DNA of 64,000 nt, taken from positions 3,093-67,092 of the forward strand of contig CAKSKU010000015.1 in assembly GCA_934465295.1 (NCBI GenBank). The letters run 5' to 3'. Numbering within the stretch: position 1 is the stretch's first letter; every line of letters starts with the position of its first letter. Below are positions 36,886 through 44,155 of this stretch, piece after piece. Position numbers and translations under genes: made by a program. Source of the stretch: an uncultured Oscillospiraceae bacterium (GTDB taxonomy: Bacteria > Bacillota > Clostridia > Oscillospirales > Ruminococcaceae). The notes under the pieces were generated by a model that was not told the origin of the DNA, searched no databases, and saw only the letters and a list, made by a program, of their open reading frames with translations.

Positions 36886-36934
36886 ATTGTAGCACATTTA
36901 TGACATAATGTGGTATGCAAAACTGCATTATTTT
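36886..36934 (-). promoter_or_regulatory. extended -10 promoter plus ATGCA-N4-TGCAT palindrome upstream of kinase operon
   Basis: Read on the minus strand, ATGCA-GTTT-TGCAT (36915-36928) is followed by a TGCTACAAT extended -10 (ending at 36886). About 49 bases align with 39614-39662 in front of the second kinase gene, including the segments AATAATGCA, TGCATACCA and TGTGnTACAAT. This implies common regulation of both operons. Confidence 0.7.
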
Positions 36935-36935
36935 G

Positions 36936-37260
36936 ATAATTGATAATTGAGAATTGATAATTGAAAATTGAAATTTAAGAATTGAAAATTAGTAAAAAAA
37001 GCATAGATACAAAAATCCTTGTACCTATGCCATAAAACGATCTGCGAAGCAAATCAAAAATTGTCAATTATCCATTGTCAATCGGTCACCCTTGTACCTA
37101 TGCAATAAAAACGATCTGCGAAGCAAATCAAAAATTATCCATTGTCAATTATCAATTATCAATTGTCAATTGGTCACCCTTGTACCTATGCAATAAAAAC
37201 GATCTGCGAAGCAAATAAAAAATTATCCATTGTCAATTATCAATTATCAATTATCAATTG
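36936..37260. repeat. tandem and heptamer repeat block
   Basis: Three consecutive copies of a unit starting CCTTGTACCTATGC at 37017, 37090 and 37178 (periods 73 and 88). Each contains ACGATCTGCGAAGCAAAT and then a variable number of AATTATC/AATTGTC heptamer-like repeats; the length difference between units comes from the heptamer number. An extra AATTGATAATTGA run lies at 36936-36980. No coding content. It fills the whole gap between the HTH gene and the first kinase gene. Confidence 0.85.
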
Positions 37261-37662
37261 TCACCCCTCTCCCCAAATAAACTCGCAAGCCCTGTCGTAG
37301 GGGAGATGATGTTCGAGACAGTGAACTATTCTCGCATCCTCACGGCGGCGAACGTAAAGACAGTCACGCTTTGCAAGGGTGAGCATCTTTTGCGTCGAAG
37401 GATAGTCAAGCCCGAGAAAAAGCGCAATATGTATGATCTGCTCACGGGTCGGAATGCGCGTGCCGTTGAGTATCTGATAGCCGTAGTTCCTGTCAACGTT
37501 CAGCACCCGTATGAGAACGCTCCGCTTGATGTTCCGCTCTCTGAGCTGTTCAAGAACAAATTCGCTGAATTCGGGAGGGGCGTTTTCCTCAATGACCTTC
37601 ATATCAAGGTGCTTGGTGCGTTTTATCATTCGTTCGATATCTGTCGTTTTGATAGTACCCAT
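37261..37662 (-). CDS. HTH protein of the kinase locus (XRE-like)
   Basis: 133 residues, no membrane segment. A central helix-turn-helix-like stretch (KRSVLIRVLNVDRNYGYQIL, then GTRIPTREQIIHIALFLGLD) matches the layout of lambda-repressor-type domains, and a conserved C-terminal part follows (AKRDCLYVRRREDARIVHCL). It begins nine bases after the second kinase stop, so the two are co-transcribed. The AAGGAG ribosome site is directly adjacent to the ATG (no spacer), which is unusual; the next Met is 11 codons further. It is the only DNA-binding protein in the locus and so the natural candidate to bind the palindrome shared by both kinase promoters, or to be a substrate of the kinases. Neither is shown. 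Confidence 0.65.
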   Translation of the reverse strand: MGTIKTTDIERMIKRTKHLDMKVIEENAPPEFSEFVLEQLRERNIKRSVLIRVLNVDRNYGYQILNGTRIPTREQIIHIALFLGLDYPSTQKMLTLAKRDCLYVRRREDARIVHCLEHHLPYDRACEFIWGEG

Positions 37663-37671
37663 CTCCTTATA

Positions 37672-39525
37672 TCAATAGTAAACGGTAAAATAGCCGTCCA
37701 TTCTGTCAACAATATCCTGTATCTCCTCTTCGGTGAAGCCGTTGCCCTCCATGCATACAAAGCCGTTGAGCGTTATCCCCTCGAACGTGTCCGTGTGTCC
37801 CGAAAGACGGTTGTTGTCAATGTAAAATTCAAAGATCGTGCAGCCCTTCAAAGGCGAAAGGTCAGTCAGATCGTTCCGCCCGAGATATACGAAGCGAAGC
37901 GATTTGCAGTCGGAAAGCGGCTCGATCGTCTTTAAATTGCACCCCGCAAGACATACCATTATCAGATCGGGCTTGTGCGCAAGCGCATCGACAGTCACTA
38001 TCTGCGCCTCGTTGAAGCCTGCCTTTACAAGCTTATTGCAGTTTTTGAGCGGCGAGATGTCTGTAACGTAATTGTCCCCGAAAAAGACTTCCTCCAGCTC
38101 CGTCTTGTCCGACAGCACGGAAATATCGGAAATGCTGTTGTTTTCGGCTGAAATTTTTTTCAGATGATGCATATTTTTCACGAAGCTCAGATCGGAAACG
38201 TTATTGTTGTTGAAATGTATGCTTTCAAGATCTTCCAGACCCGAAAGGCACGATAGATCGGTTATGTAGTTGTTTTCAAGGTTGAGATATTTAAGGTTTT
38301 TGAAGTGCCGCAGATTCGCTATCTGCGAATTCGTAAGCTCCTGATCGGTGATCTCGAGCCGTTCGAGATCGACAGGGTAAAATTCACTGCCGACCTTTAC
38401 CGAAACGACCTCGTCTTTCATCTTGAAGGCAAAAACCATCGCCAAAGCCGCCAAAACCACAGCGGCAGTGCTCATTATCAGCGCAAGACTGCTCTTTGAG
38501 CGGCGAAGCCGTGCCTTTCGCTTTACTTCTTTCGGCATTTCATCAGCGTTGAGCGTAATGGGTTCTTCATCTATGCCGCAGGATTCAACACAGCCGAGCA
38601 TTTCCTCAGCCGAATCGTAACGGTTATCCTTTTTAACATCGGAAGCTCTCTTTAATATCTCTCCGAGCGCAGGCGGAAGCTTCTTTATCCCCGTCAGAAA
38701 CTGCGTGTCATCGTCCATTCGGAGTATCGCATTCTCGGGAATTTCCTTCGTAAGCCCGAAATAGACCGAAGTTCCGAGCGAGTAAAGGTCTGTCCGTGCA
38801 TCCTGACTTCCCTTGCGCCAGTATTGTTCCGCAGGCGCAAAGCCCTCCTTGATGATAACGGACATATTGCCCGTTTCATCGGTCCTGAAGCTTCGTGCCG
38901 AACCAAAGTCGATGAGCCTTATCCTGCCGTCCCTGCAAATGATGATGTTGTCGGGCGAGATATCACGGTGAAGAACACCGCTCCCGTGTATCTCGGAAAG
39001 TGCGGGAAGAAGCCTTTTCAGAATATAAACAGCCTTCCCCGGTGTGAGCCTGCCGTGCTTTTTGACGTAGTCCTTGAGCGAAATGCCGCTGAGAAATTCC
39101 ATCGCATAGTAAGCCGTGCCGTTCTCACGGAAAACATCATAGACCTCGGGGATATCGTTCACACCGTTGAACTGCTTGATTATCTCGGCTTCGCTAAAAA
39201 AGCGTTCAAGCCCGTGGGAATAATCATCATGCTGGAGCGAGGTCATCGGCTCGACCGTCACATTGTCGTCCGTCCTGACAGCCGTTCCGTCGGGATAGTA
39301 TTCCTTGACAGCGACCGCACACTCCGCTTCCGTGTCATAAGCAAGGTAGGTGATGCCGAAGCCGCCCCTGCCGAGCAGCTTTCCCACGACATATTTGTTC
39401 ATAAGCACAGTTCCGACAGCGAGAATATCATGCTCCCTGTAAGGCTGCTCTTTTGTATAGCCGCAGCGAGGGCATTTGTTCCCCTTCATTACCGAAAAAC
39501 AGTTTCCGCAGATATTTTGCGGCAT
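37672..39525 (-). CDS. second Hanks-type Ser/Thr receptor kinase with extracellular LRR domain
   Basis: 617 residues with the same architecture as the kinase at 34.5-36.8 kb: zinc ribbon (Cys6, 9, 18, 21), kinase domain (GRGGFG, Lys74 in VKEYYP, LHRDISPDN, DFGSAR, EQYW), one membrane span at about 345-368, and LRRs at about 385-617 ending in DGYFTVYY. The Thr/Pro stalk is missing, so the LRR domain sits closer to the membrane. GGGGAGG lies seven bases upstream of ATG 39525. All catalytic residues are intact. It is co-transcribed with the HTH gene and carries the same upstream element as the other kinase operon. Confidence 0.92.
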   Translation of the reverse strand: MPQNICGNCFSVMKGNKCPRCGYTKEQPYREHDILAVGTVLMNKYVVGKLLGRGGFGITYLAYDTEAECAVAVKEYYPDGTAVRTDDNVTVEPMTSLQHDDYSHGLERFFSEAEIIKQFNGVNDIPEVYDVFRENGTAYYAMEFLSGISLKDYVKKHGRLTPGKAVYILKRLLPALSEIHGSGVLHRDISPDNIIICRDGRIRLIDFGSARSFRTDETGNMSVIIKEGFAPAEQYWRKGSQDARTDLYSLGTSVYFGLTKEIPENAILRMDDDTQFLTGIKKLPPALGEILKRASDVKKDNRYDSAEEMLGCVESCGIDEEPITLNADEMPKEVKRKARLRRSKSSLALIMSTAAVVLAALAMVFAFKMKDEVVSVKVGSEFYPVDLERLEITDQELTNSQIANLRHFKNLKYLNLENNYITDLSCLSGLEDLESIHFNNNNVSDLSFVKNMHHLKKISAENNSISDISVLSDKTELEEVFFGDNYVTDISPLKNCNKLVKAGFNEAQIVTVDALAHKPDLIMVCLAGCNLKTIEPLSDCKSLRFVYLGRNDLTDLSPLKGCTIFEFYIDNNRLSGHTDTFEGITLNGFVCMEGNGFTEEEIQDIVDRMDGYFTVYY

Positions 39526-39561
39526 ATCGATGCCTCCCCATATATGACGCTCTTTATTGTC

Positions 39562-39590
39562 ATTATAACATAATTAAATATTTATAACAA
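39562..39590 (-). promoter_or_regulatory. possible proximal promoter of the second kinase gene
   Basis: Minus-strand TTGTTA (39585-39590), 17 bases, TATAAT (39562-39567), about 37 bases before the start codon. An alternative to the conserved upstream element at 39614-39662. Confidence 0.45.
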
Positions 39591-39613
39591 TATTTTTTTA
39601 ATAATTTTATATT

Positions 39614-39662
39614 ATTGTAACACATTACTGCATAAAATTGGTATGCAGAATTGCATTATTTT
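39614..39662 (-). promoter_or_regulatory. extended -10 promoter plus ATGCA-N4-TGCAT palindrome, second copy
   Basis: ATGCA-ATTC-TGCAT (39643-39656) and TGTTACAAT (ending 39614), aligning with 36886-36934. The palindrome arms are identical in the two copies while its central four bases differ, as expected for a protein-binding site. Confidence 0.7.
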
Positions 39663-39796
39663 TTGGGGGAAATACATCGTCCCGATAAGGCATAGCTTCG
39701 GTTGAGGTGCGGAAAAGCAGCTTTTGTTTTGTACCGAAAAATTGTTAGATGATTGGATGCTGTAAAATAAAGTCTTAGAGCTTACACTATACTACG

Positions 39797-40195
39797 GAAA
39801 AATACAGCATTCGGCGATTACAAATGTACCGAATTATCAATAAAAACTGTCAACTAATAATTATCAATTGTCAATTATCAATTATCAATAAAAACTGTTA
39901 ACTGTTAACTTGCTTGAGTGGCGACCCGTCCCCTAAGGAAAAATACAGCATACGGTGATTACAAATGTACCGAATTATCAATAAAAACTGTCAACTAATA
40001 ATTATCAATTGTCAATTATCAATAAAAACTGTTAACTATTAACTATTAACTGTTAACTGTTAACTTGCTTGAGTGGCGACCCGTCCCCTAAAGAAAAATA
40101 CAGCATACGGCGATTACAAATGTACCGAATTATCAATAAAAACTGTCAACTAATAATTATCAATTGTCAATTATCAATTATCAATTATCAATTAA
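39797..40195. repeat. tandem repeat block with internal heptamer arrays
   Basis: Two and a half copies of a unit beginning GGAAAAATACAGCAT (39797, 39937, 40092). Each holds GATTACAAATGTACCGAATT, a TCAATTA-type heptamer run, a GTTAACT-type heptamer run and, in the first two, TTGCTTGAGTGGCGACCCGT. Unit lengths (140 and 155) differ through heptamer number. No coding content; a 79-codon reading across it (40069-40308) is composed of the repeats. Confidence 0.85.
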
Positions 40196-40225
40196 AACGC
40201 CCCGTTTTTATTCACAAAATATCCC

Positions 40226-40254
40226 TTGACAAACATTTTTTGAGATGCTACAAT
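40226..40254 (+). promoter_or_regulatory. promoter of the cobalamin operon
   Basis: TTGACA (40226-40231), 17 bases, TACAAT (40249-40254) with a TGC extension before the -10. Transcription would begin about 20 bases before the riboswitch. Confidence 0.85.
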
Positions 40255-40278
40255 AGCTTTTATATGAATATTTGTCGA

Positions 40279-40504
40279 AATATAGGTGCAAAAGCAGAGC
40301 TTTTGTAAAAGCCTGCCAAGCCTAACAAGGAATCAGGTGCGAATCCTGAGCAAGGCCGTTGCCGTATTTTGTCAGCTATGTCTTTTTCGGGCATAGCTTA
40401 AGCATACATGACGTAAAGTCGGTCACTGAGGGTATTTTCCCTTGGGAAGGCGTATGTGAGCCGTTTTCGGCGGACAATAAGTCGGAATACTTGCCTGTAT
40501 TTTT
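40279..40504 (+). promoter_or_regulatory. cobalamin (B12) riboswitch aptamer
   Basis: The core signatures are in the right order: AAGGAATCAGGTGCGAATCC, GGCCGTTGCCG, GTCGGTCACTGAGGG and the terminal B12 box AGTCGGAATACTTGCCTG (40480-40497). P1 is formed by AATATAGGTGCA (40279-40290) with TGCCTGTATTTT near 40493. Adenosylcobalamin binding is expected to favour termination at 40665-40710 and so repress the biosynthesis and uptake operon. Confidence 0.92.
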
Positions 40505-40549
40505 CCCGTGTCAGGGTGTTGTTTTATGATCTGCGGAACTCCGGAACGT

Positions 40550-40650
40550 AAACGATGATATGCGAAAAAACAGGCCGTTTGAACGGTCTTATTGTGCTGC
40601 CTTTTTGCGCTTTTTGCAAAACGGCTTTTTCGGCGTATCATAGAAAACGT
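40550..40650 (+). promoter_or_regulatory. long hairpin between aptamer and terminator
   Basis: ATGATATGCGAAAAA and GCCGTTT at about 40554-40583 can pair with AAACGGC and TTTTTCGGCGTATCAT at about 40619-40643, giving a long interrupted stem. It may be part of the riboswitch expression platform or a separate RNA structure. Confidence 0.5.
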
Positions 40651-40664
40651 AAAAGAATAAAGCG

Positions 40665-40712
40665 ATCGGACATTATCCCTGCTGCGGCTTGGATAATGTC
40701 CGATTTTTGTTT
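40665..40712 (+). terminator. regulated terminator of the cobalamin riboswitch
   Basis: Perfect 14-base-pair stem (ATCGGACATTATCC/GGATAATGTCCGAT) with a 12-base loop followed by TTTTGTTTTT. It ends just before the ribosome site GGGGGA of the first gene, as in transcriptional riboswitch control. Confidence 0.9.
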
Positions 40713-40724
40713 TTGGGGGATTTT

Positions 40725-41657
40725 ATGAAAATGAAGAAAACAGCATTTCTTATAGCTTTTCTTATGCTCGTAACAACGCTTGCGGTCGGCTGCGGAAAAA
40801 CCGCACCGCAGGAAAACGCAGGCTATACCTTTACGGACGACCTCGGCTATGAGGTCACAGTCGATGAGCCTCGGAAAGCCGCATTCTGCAGCGGAAGTCT
40901 TGCGGAAATATGGCTTCTCTCGGGCGGTGAGCTTTCCGCCGTAACTGCCGACGCCTATGACGAGCATCTTTTTGAAGTACCCGAAACAGCGGTCAATATC
41001 GGAAAGATGAAATCGCCGTCCGTTGAAACGATGATAGACCTCGGCGTTGACTTCGCCGTATTTTCAGCCGATATCGCAGAGCATACGGGGCTTCGTGACA
41101 CGCTCGAAAACGCAGGTATAACCACGGCTTATTTCAGCGTGAACAAATTTGACGATTATCTTTCCGTGCTGAAAAAATTCACCGATATCACGGGCAGAGC
41201 CGATCTTTACGAGCAGAACGGCGAGGCGGTGCAGAAGCAGATAGATAAAGTTCTCGCATCCGTTTCGGGCAAAGAGCCGCCGACCGTGCTGTATCTCCGT
41301 GCTTCGTCCTCGGCGGTACACGCAAAGGACAGTACAAGCCTTGCAGGGGGAATGCTGAAAGACCTCGGCTGCGTGAACATAGCCGACAACGGAACGCTCC
41401 TTGACGATCTCAGCCTTGAAGTGATAGTCAAGTCCGACCCTGATTTTATCTTCGTGACCTTTATGGGCGCAGACGAGGAAAAGGCTCGCAAGGTGCTTGA
41501 CGATACACTGCTTTCCAATCCTGCGTGGTCGGAGCTTTCGGCGGTGAAAAACGGTCGGTTCGTTATCCTCCCGAAGCAGCTTTTCCATTACAGACCAAAT
41601 GCGAAATGGGGTGAAGCATATCAGCAGCTTGCGGATATCCTTTTCGGAGAGGAATAA
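40725..41657 (+). CDS. corrinoid/metal-chelate ABC transporter substrate-binding lipoprotein
   Basis: 310 residues from ATG 40725, which has GGGGGA upstream and begins the signal peptide (a start at 40689 would lie within the terminator). Lipobox LAVGC (Cys23). The rest is a two-lobed periplasmic-binding-protein class III fold (FepB/BtuF): SGSLAEIWLLSGG early, a linker helix, and SNPAWSELSAVKNGRFVIL near the end. Directly behind a B12 riboswitch, so uptake of cobalamin or another corrinoid is the best guess; cobalt or iron chelates are alternatives. First gene of the 20-gene operon. Confidence 0.85.
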   Translation: MKMKKTAFLIAFLMLVTTLAVGCGKTAPQENAGYTFTDDLGYEVTVDEPRKAAFCSGSLAEIWLLSGGELSAVTADAYDEHLFEVPETAVNIGKMKSPSVETMIDLGVDFAVFSADIAEHTGLRDTLENAGITTAYFSVNKFDDYLSVLKKFTDITGRADLYEQNGEAVQKQIDKVLASVSGKEPPTVLYLRASSSAVHAKDSTSLAGGMLKDLGCVNIADNGTLLDDLSLEVIVKSDPDFIFVTFMGADEEKARKVLDDTLLSNPAWSELSAVKNGRFVILPKQLFHYRPNAKWGEAYQQLADILFGEE

Positions 41658-42639
41658 GAAGCTCCTCACTCTGCTTGTGCTGCTCATCGTGCTGTTTGCA
41701 GCAGCACTCGCAGGGATCTGTCTCGGTTCGGTTCGGCTTAGTCCGAGCGAGGTCTTTTCTGCACTTGCAAGCGGAAAAAGCACACCCGACGGCAGGATAG
41801 TTTACTGCATAAGACTGCCGAGAGTTCTGGGTTCAATGCTCGCAGGGGCGGCACTTGCGCTGTCGGGTGCGATAATCCAAGCCGTCCTCGGAAACCCTCT
41901 CGCTTCGCCGGGAGTTATCGGCGTGAACGCAGGCGCAGGTTTTTTCACCGTGCTTTGCTCTGCACTTCTTCCAACGGCGGCGAAAATGCTTCCTGCGGCG
42001 GCTTTTGTCGGAGCGTTTGCGGCGGTGATGACGGTCTACATGATCGCACGGAAAACCGAAGCTTCAAAGCTCACGCTCGTCCTCGCAGGTGCGGCGATAT
42101 CCTCGCTTTTCAACGCAGGAACGGACACCGTGACGGAGCTTTTCCCCGAAACGCTGTCGGGAATATCCTCGTTCAAAATAGGCGGCATCGGGAACATAAC
42201 CCTCGAAAAGCTTTTCCCTGCGTGGATAATAATCGCTGTCGGGATAGCTGCGGCGTTTCTTCTTCACAACGAGACCGATGTGCTTTCGCTCGGCGATAAA
42301 ACTGCGTTCACGCTCGGACTTAACGTGAAAGTGACACGCTTCGCACTGCTCATAATTGCGGCGGCGCTTGCAGGAGCGGCGGTCAGCTTTGCAGGAATAC
42401 TCGGCTTTGTCGGACTTATCGTTCCTCATATCTGCGGCAGGCTCATCGGATATGAGAGCCGATATAAAATGCCTGCCTGCGTACTGCTCGGGGCGGCGTT
42501 CGTCACGGTCTGCGACATTGCGGCGAGAACGCTTTTTTCACCGAATGAGATTTCGCTCGGCATAGTTATTTCCTATATCGGAGTGCCGTTCTTCATCTAT
42601 CTTCTCTTGAAGAAAAAGGGGGGAAAGCATAATGCTTGA
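41599..42639 (+). CDS. FecCD-family ABC transporter permease
   Basis: 346 residues with about nine to ten membrane helices. FecCD signatures include RLPRVLGSMLAGAALALSGA, GNPLASPGVIGVNAGAG and the C-terminal FVGLIVPHICG. With the preceding binding protein and the following ATPase it forms a complete BtuC-type importer. The ORF opens at ATG 41599, overlapping the previous gene by 59 bases. No strong ribosome site precedes that ATG and the true start may be the TTG at 41629; the sequence does not settle it. Confidence 0.88.
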   Translation: MRNGVKHISSLRISFSERNKKLLTLLVLLIVLFAAALAGICLGSVRLSPSEVFSALASGKSTPDGRIVYCIRLPRVLGSMLAGAALALSGAIIQAVLGNPLASPGVIGVNAGAGFFTVLCSALLPTAAKMLPAAAFVGAFAAVMTVYMIARKTEASKLTLVLAGAAISSLFNAGTDTVTELFPETLSGISSFKIGGIGNITLEKLFPAWIIIAVGIAAAFLLHNETDVLSLGDKTAFTLGLNVKVTRFALLIIAAALAGAAVSFAGILGFVGLIVPHICGRLIGYESRYKMPACVLLGAAFVTVCDIAARTLFSPNEISLGIVISYIGVPFFIYLLLKKKGGKHNA

Positions 42640-43411
42640 GCTGAAAAATTTATGCGGCGGCTACGGCGGCAAGGACATACTCGAAGATATAAGCATAAGC
42701 TTCGCAGAGGGGAGCGTTACTTCGGTAATAGGTGCGAACGGCTGCGGAAAAAGCACACTTTTGCAGATGTGCTGCGGTCTGCTTAAACCGTCACGGGGGC
42801 AAGTCCTTATAGACGGGAAAGACATTTTCAAGATGAAGCATACCAAGCTTGCGCAGAAAATTTCCTATATGGAGCAGGTGCATAACTCGGGCAGCATTAC
42901 AGTCCGTGCGCTCGCTTCTCACGGAAGATTTCCGTACCTCGGCTACCCAAGGCGGTTCACGTCGCAGGATAAAAAGATAGTGGACGAAGCACTCGAAGCC
43001 GCAGGCGTTTCCGACATCGCCGACAGAAAGGTTTCGGAGCTTTCGGGCGGTCAGCGGCAGAGGGCGTATATTGCGATGACGCTTGCGCAGGACACGGATA
43101 TCGTTCTCCTCGATGAACCGTCCACCTACCTTGATATAAGCAGCCAATTTGAGCTAACAGATATAGTTTCTGCAATGAAAAAAAGCGGAAAAACAGTAAT
43201 TACGGTGCTTCACGACATCAATATGGCACTCTCGAACTCGGATATGACCGCCGTTATGAAAAATGGCAGGCTTTTGGGCGTTCTGCCGCCGAAAGAAGCC
43301 GCAGAAAGCGGACTTATCCGTCAGGCACTCGGCGTTGAAGCCGTTTTGGATGAAAAAACAGGGCAGTATCTGCTCTTCAAAGGAGAAAATCATGAAAAAA
43401 GCAATAATTGA
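42632..43411 (+). CDS. ABC transporter ATPase, FepC/BtuD type
   Basis: 259 residues: Walker A GANGCGKST (about 34-42), signature LSGGQRQRAYIAM, Walker B DTDIVLLDEP, D-loop and switch His (VLHDIN). Energises the FecCD permease encoded directly before; overlaps it by eight bases. The end overlaps the cbiK start by 20 bases, so the transporter is tightly tied to corrin synthesis. Confidence 0.9.
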   Translation: MLELKNLCGGYGGKDILEDISISFAEGSVTSVIGANGCGKSTLLQMCCGLLKPSRGQVLIDGKDIFKMKHTKLAQKISYMEQVHNSGSITVRALASHGRFPYLGYPRRFTSQDKKIVDEALEAAGVSDIADRKVSELSGGQRQRAYIAMTLAQDTDIVLLDEPSTYLDISSQFELTDIVSAMKKSGKTVITVLHDINMALSNSDMTAVMKNGRLLGVLPPKEAAESGLIRQALGVEAVLDEKTGQYLLFKGENHEKSNN

Positions 43412-44135
43412 AGCAAGCTTCGGAACGAGCCACCTTGATGCGCTCGAAAATTCCGTTCTTGCGCTGAAAAAAACGATAGAAAAAAGCTTTCCCGACTATG
43501 AGGTTTTCATCGCACTCACAAGCAAGATGGTTCTTTCTGCGCTCAAAAAGCAGGGGATAAGCTTTGATACGGTCGATGAAATGCTTGACAGCCTGAAAAA
43601 TGACGGCTTTGACGAGGTTATTATCCAGCCGACGCATATTATCTCGGGCATCGAATATGAAATGCTCCTCGATGCGGCTGAAAAGTTCAAGGGTGGATTT
43701 TCAAGTATAAAAGTCGGCACACCTCTCCTTGAAAGCAGAGCCGATATGGAAAAGGTCTGCCGCATTATTGCAGAAAAATTTCCAAATGAAACTGTTGTAT
43801 TAATGGGTCACGGCACGGAACATTCTGCGAACGGAGCTTATACGAAATTCCGCAGGGTCTGCACGGAGCTTGGCTTTGACAATATTTACACAGCGACCGT
43901 TGAAGCAGAACCGACCTTGGACGATGTTATAGGCGAACTGAAGCTTTGCGGAAAGAAAAAGGTCACGGTAATGCCGCTTATGCTCGTTGCAGGCGATCAC
44001 GCCAAAAACGATATGGCAGGCGAGTGGAAAGAACAGCTTGAAGCCTCGGGCTTTGAGGTCAACTGCGTTTTAAAGGGACTTGGTGAATATCCCGAGATAA
44101 GGGAAATTTACTGCGAACATATAAAAAGTCTATAA
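43392..44135 (+). CDS. cbiK: sirohydrochlorin cobaltochelatase CbiK
   Basis: 247 residues. The start at ATG 43392 (MKKAIIEASFGTSHLDALEN) has AAAGGAGA upstream; the reading frame extends further back only through the ATPase gene. MGHGTEHSANGAY and AGDHAKNDMAGEW supply the metal-site histidines of the CbiK/HemH-like chelatase fold. It inserts Co(II) into sirohydrochlorin in the early-insertion (anaerobic) cobalamin pathway, without ATP. No signal peptide, so cytoplasmic. Its presence together with CobN further down is noteworthy. Confidence 0.92.
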   Translation: MKKAIIEASFGTSHLDALENSVLALKKTIEKSFPDYEVFIALTSKMVLSALKKQGISFDTVDEMLDSLKNDGFDEVIIQPTHIISGIEYEMLLDAAEKFKGGFSSIKVGTPLLESRADMEKVCRIIAEKFPNETVVLMGHGTEHSANGAYTKFRRVCTELGFDNIYTATVEAEPTLDDVIGELKLCGKKKVTVMPLMLVAGDHAKNDMAGEWKEQLEASGFEVNCVLKGLGEYPEIREIYCEHIKSL

Positions 44136-44155
44136 AAATTGAAAGGATCAAGAAA

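Noticed and set aside
37017..37265. Possible CRISPR array
   Set aside because: Periods of 73 and 88 bases, units alike over nearly their entire length, low-complexity heptamers, no unique spacers and no cas genes nearby.
39797..40195. Possible CRISPR array or iteron origin
   Set aside because: Units of 140-155 bases that are repeats throughout; no spacer-repeat alternation and no replication gene.
40069..40308. 79-residue ORF in the repeat block before the cobalamin promoter
   Set aside because: Its translation is made of heptamer repeats (IINCQLSIINYQL-like) and it runs across the promoter of the next operon.
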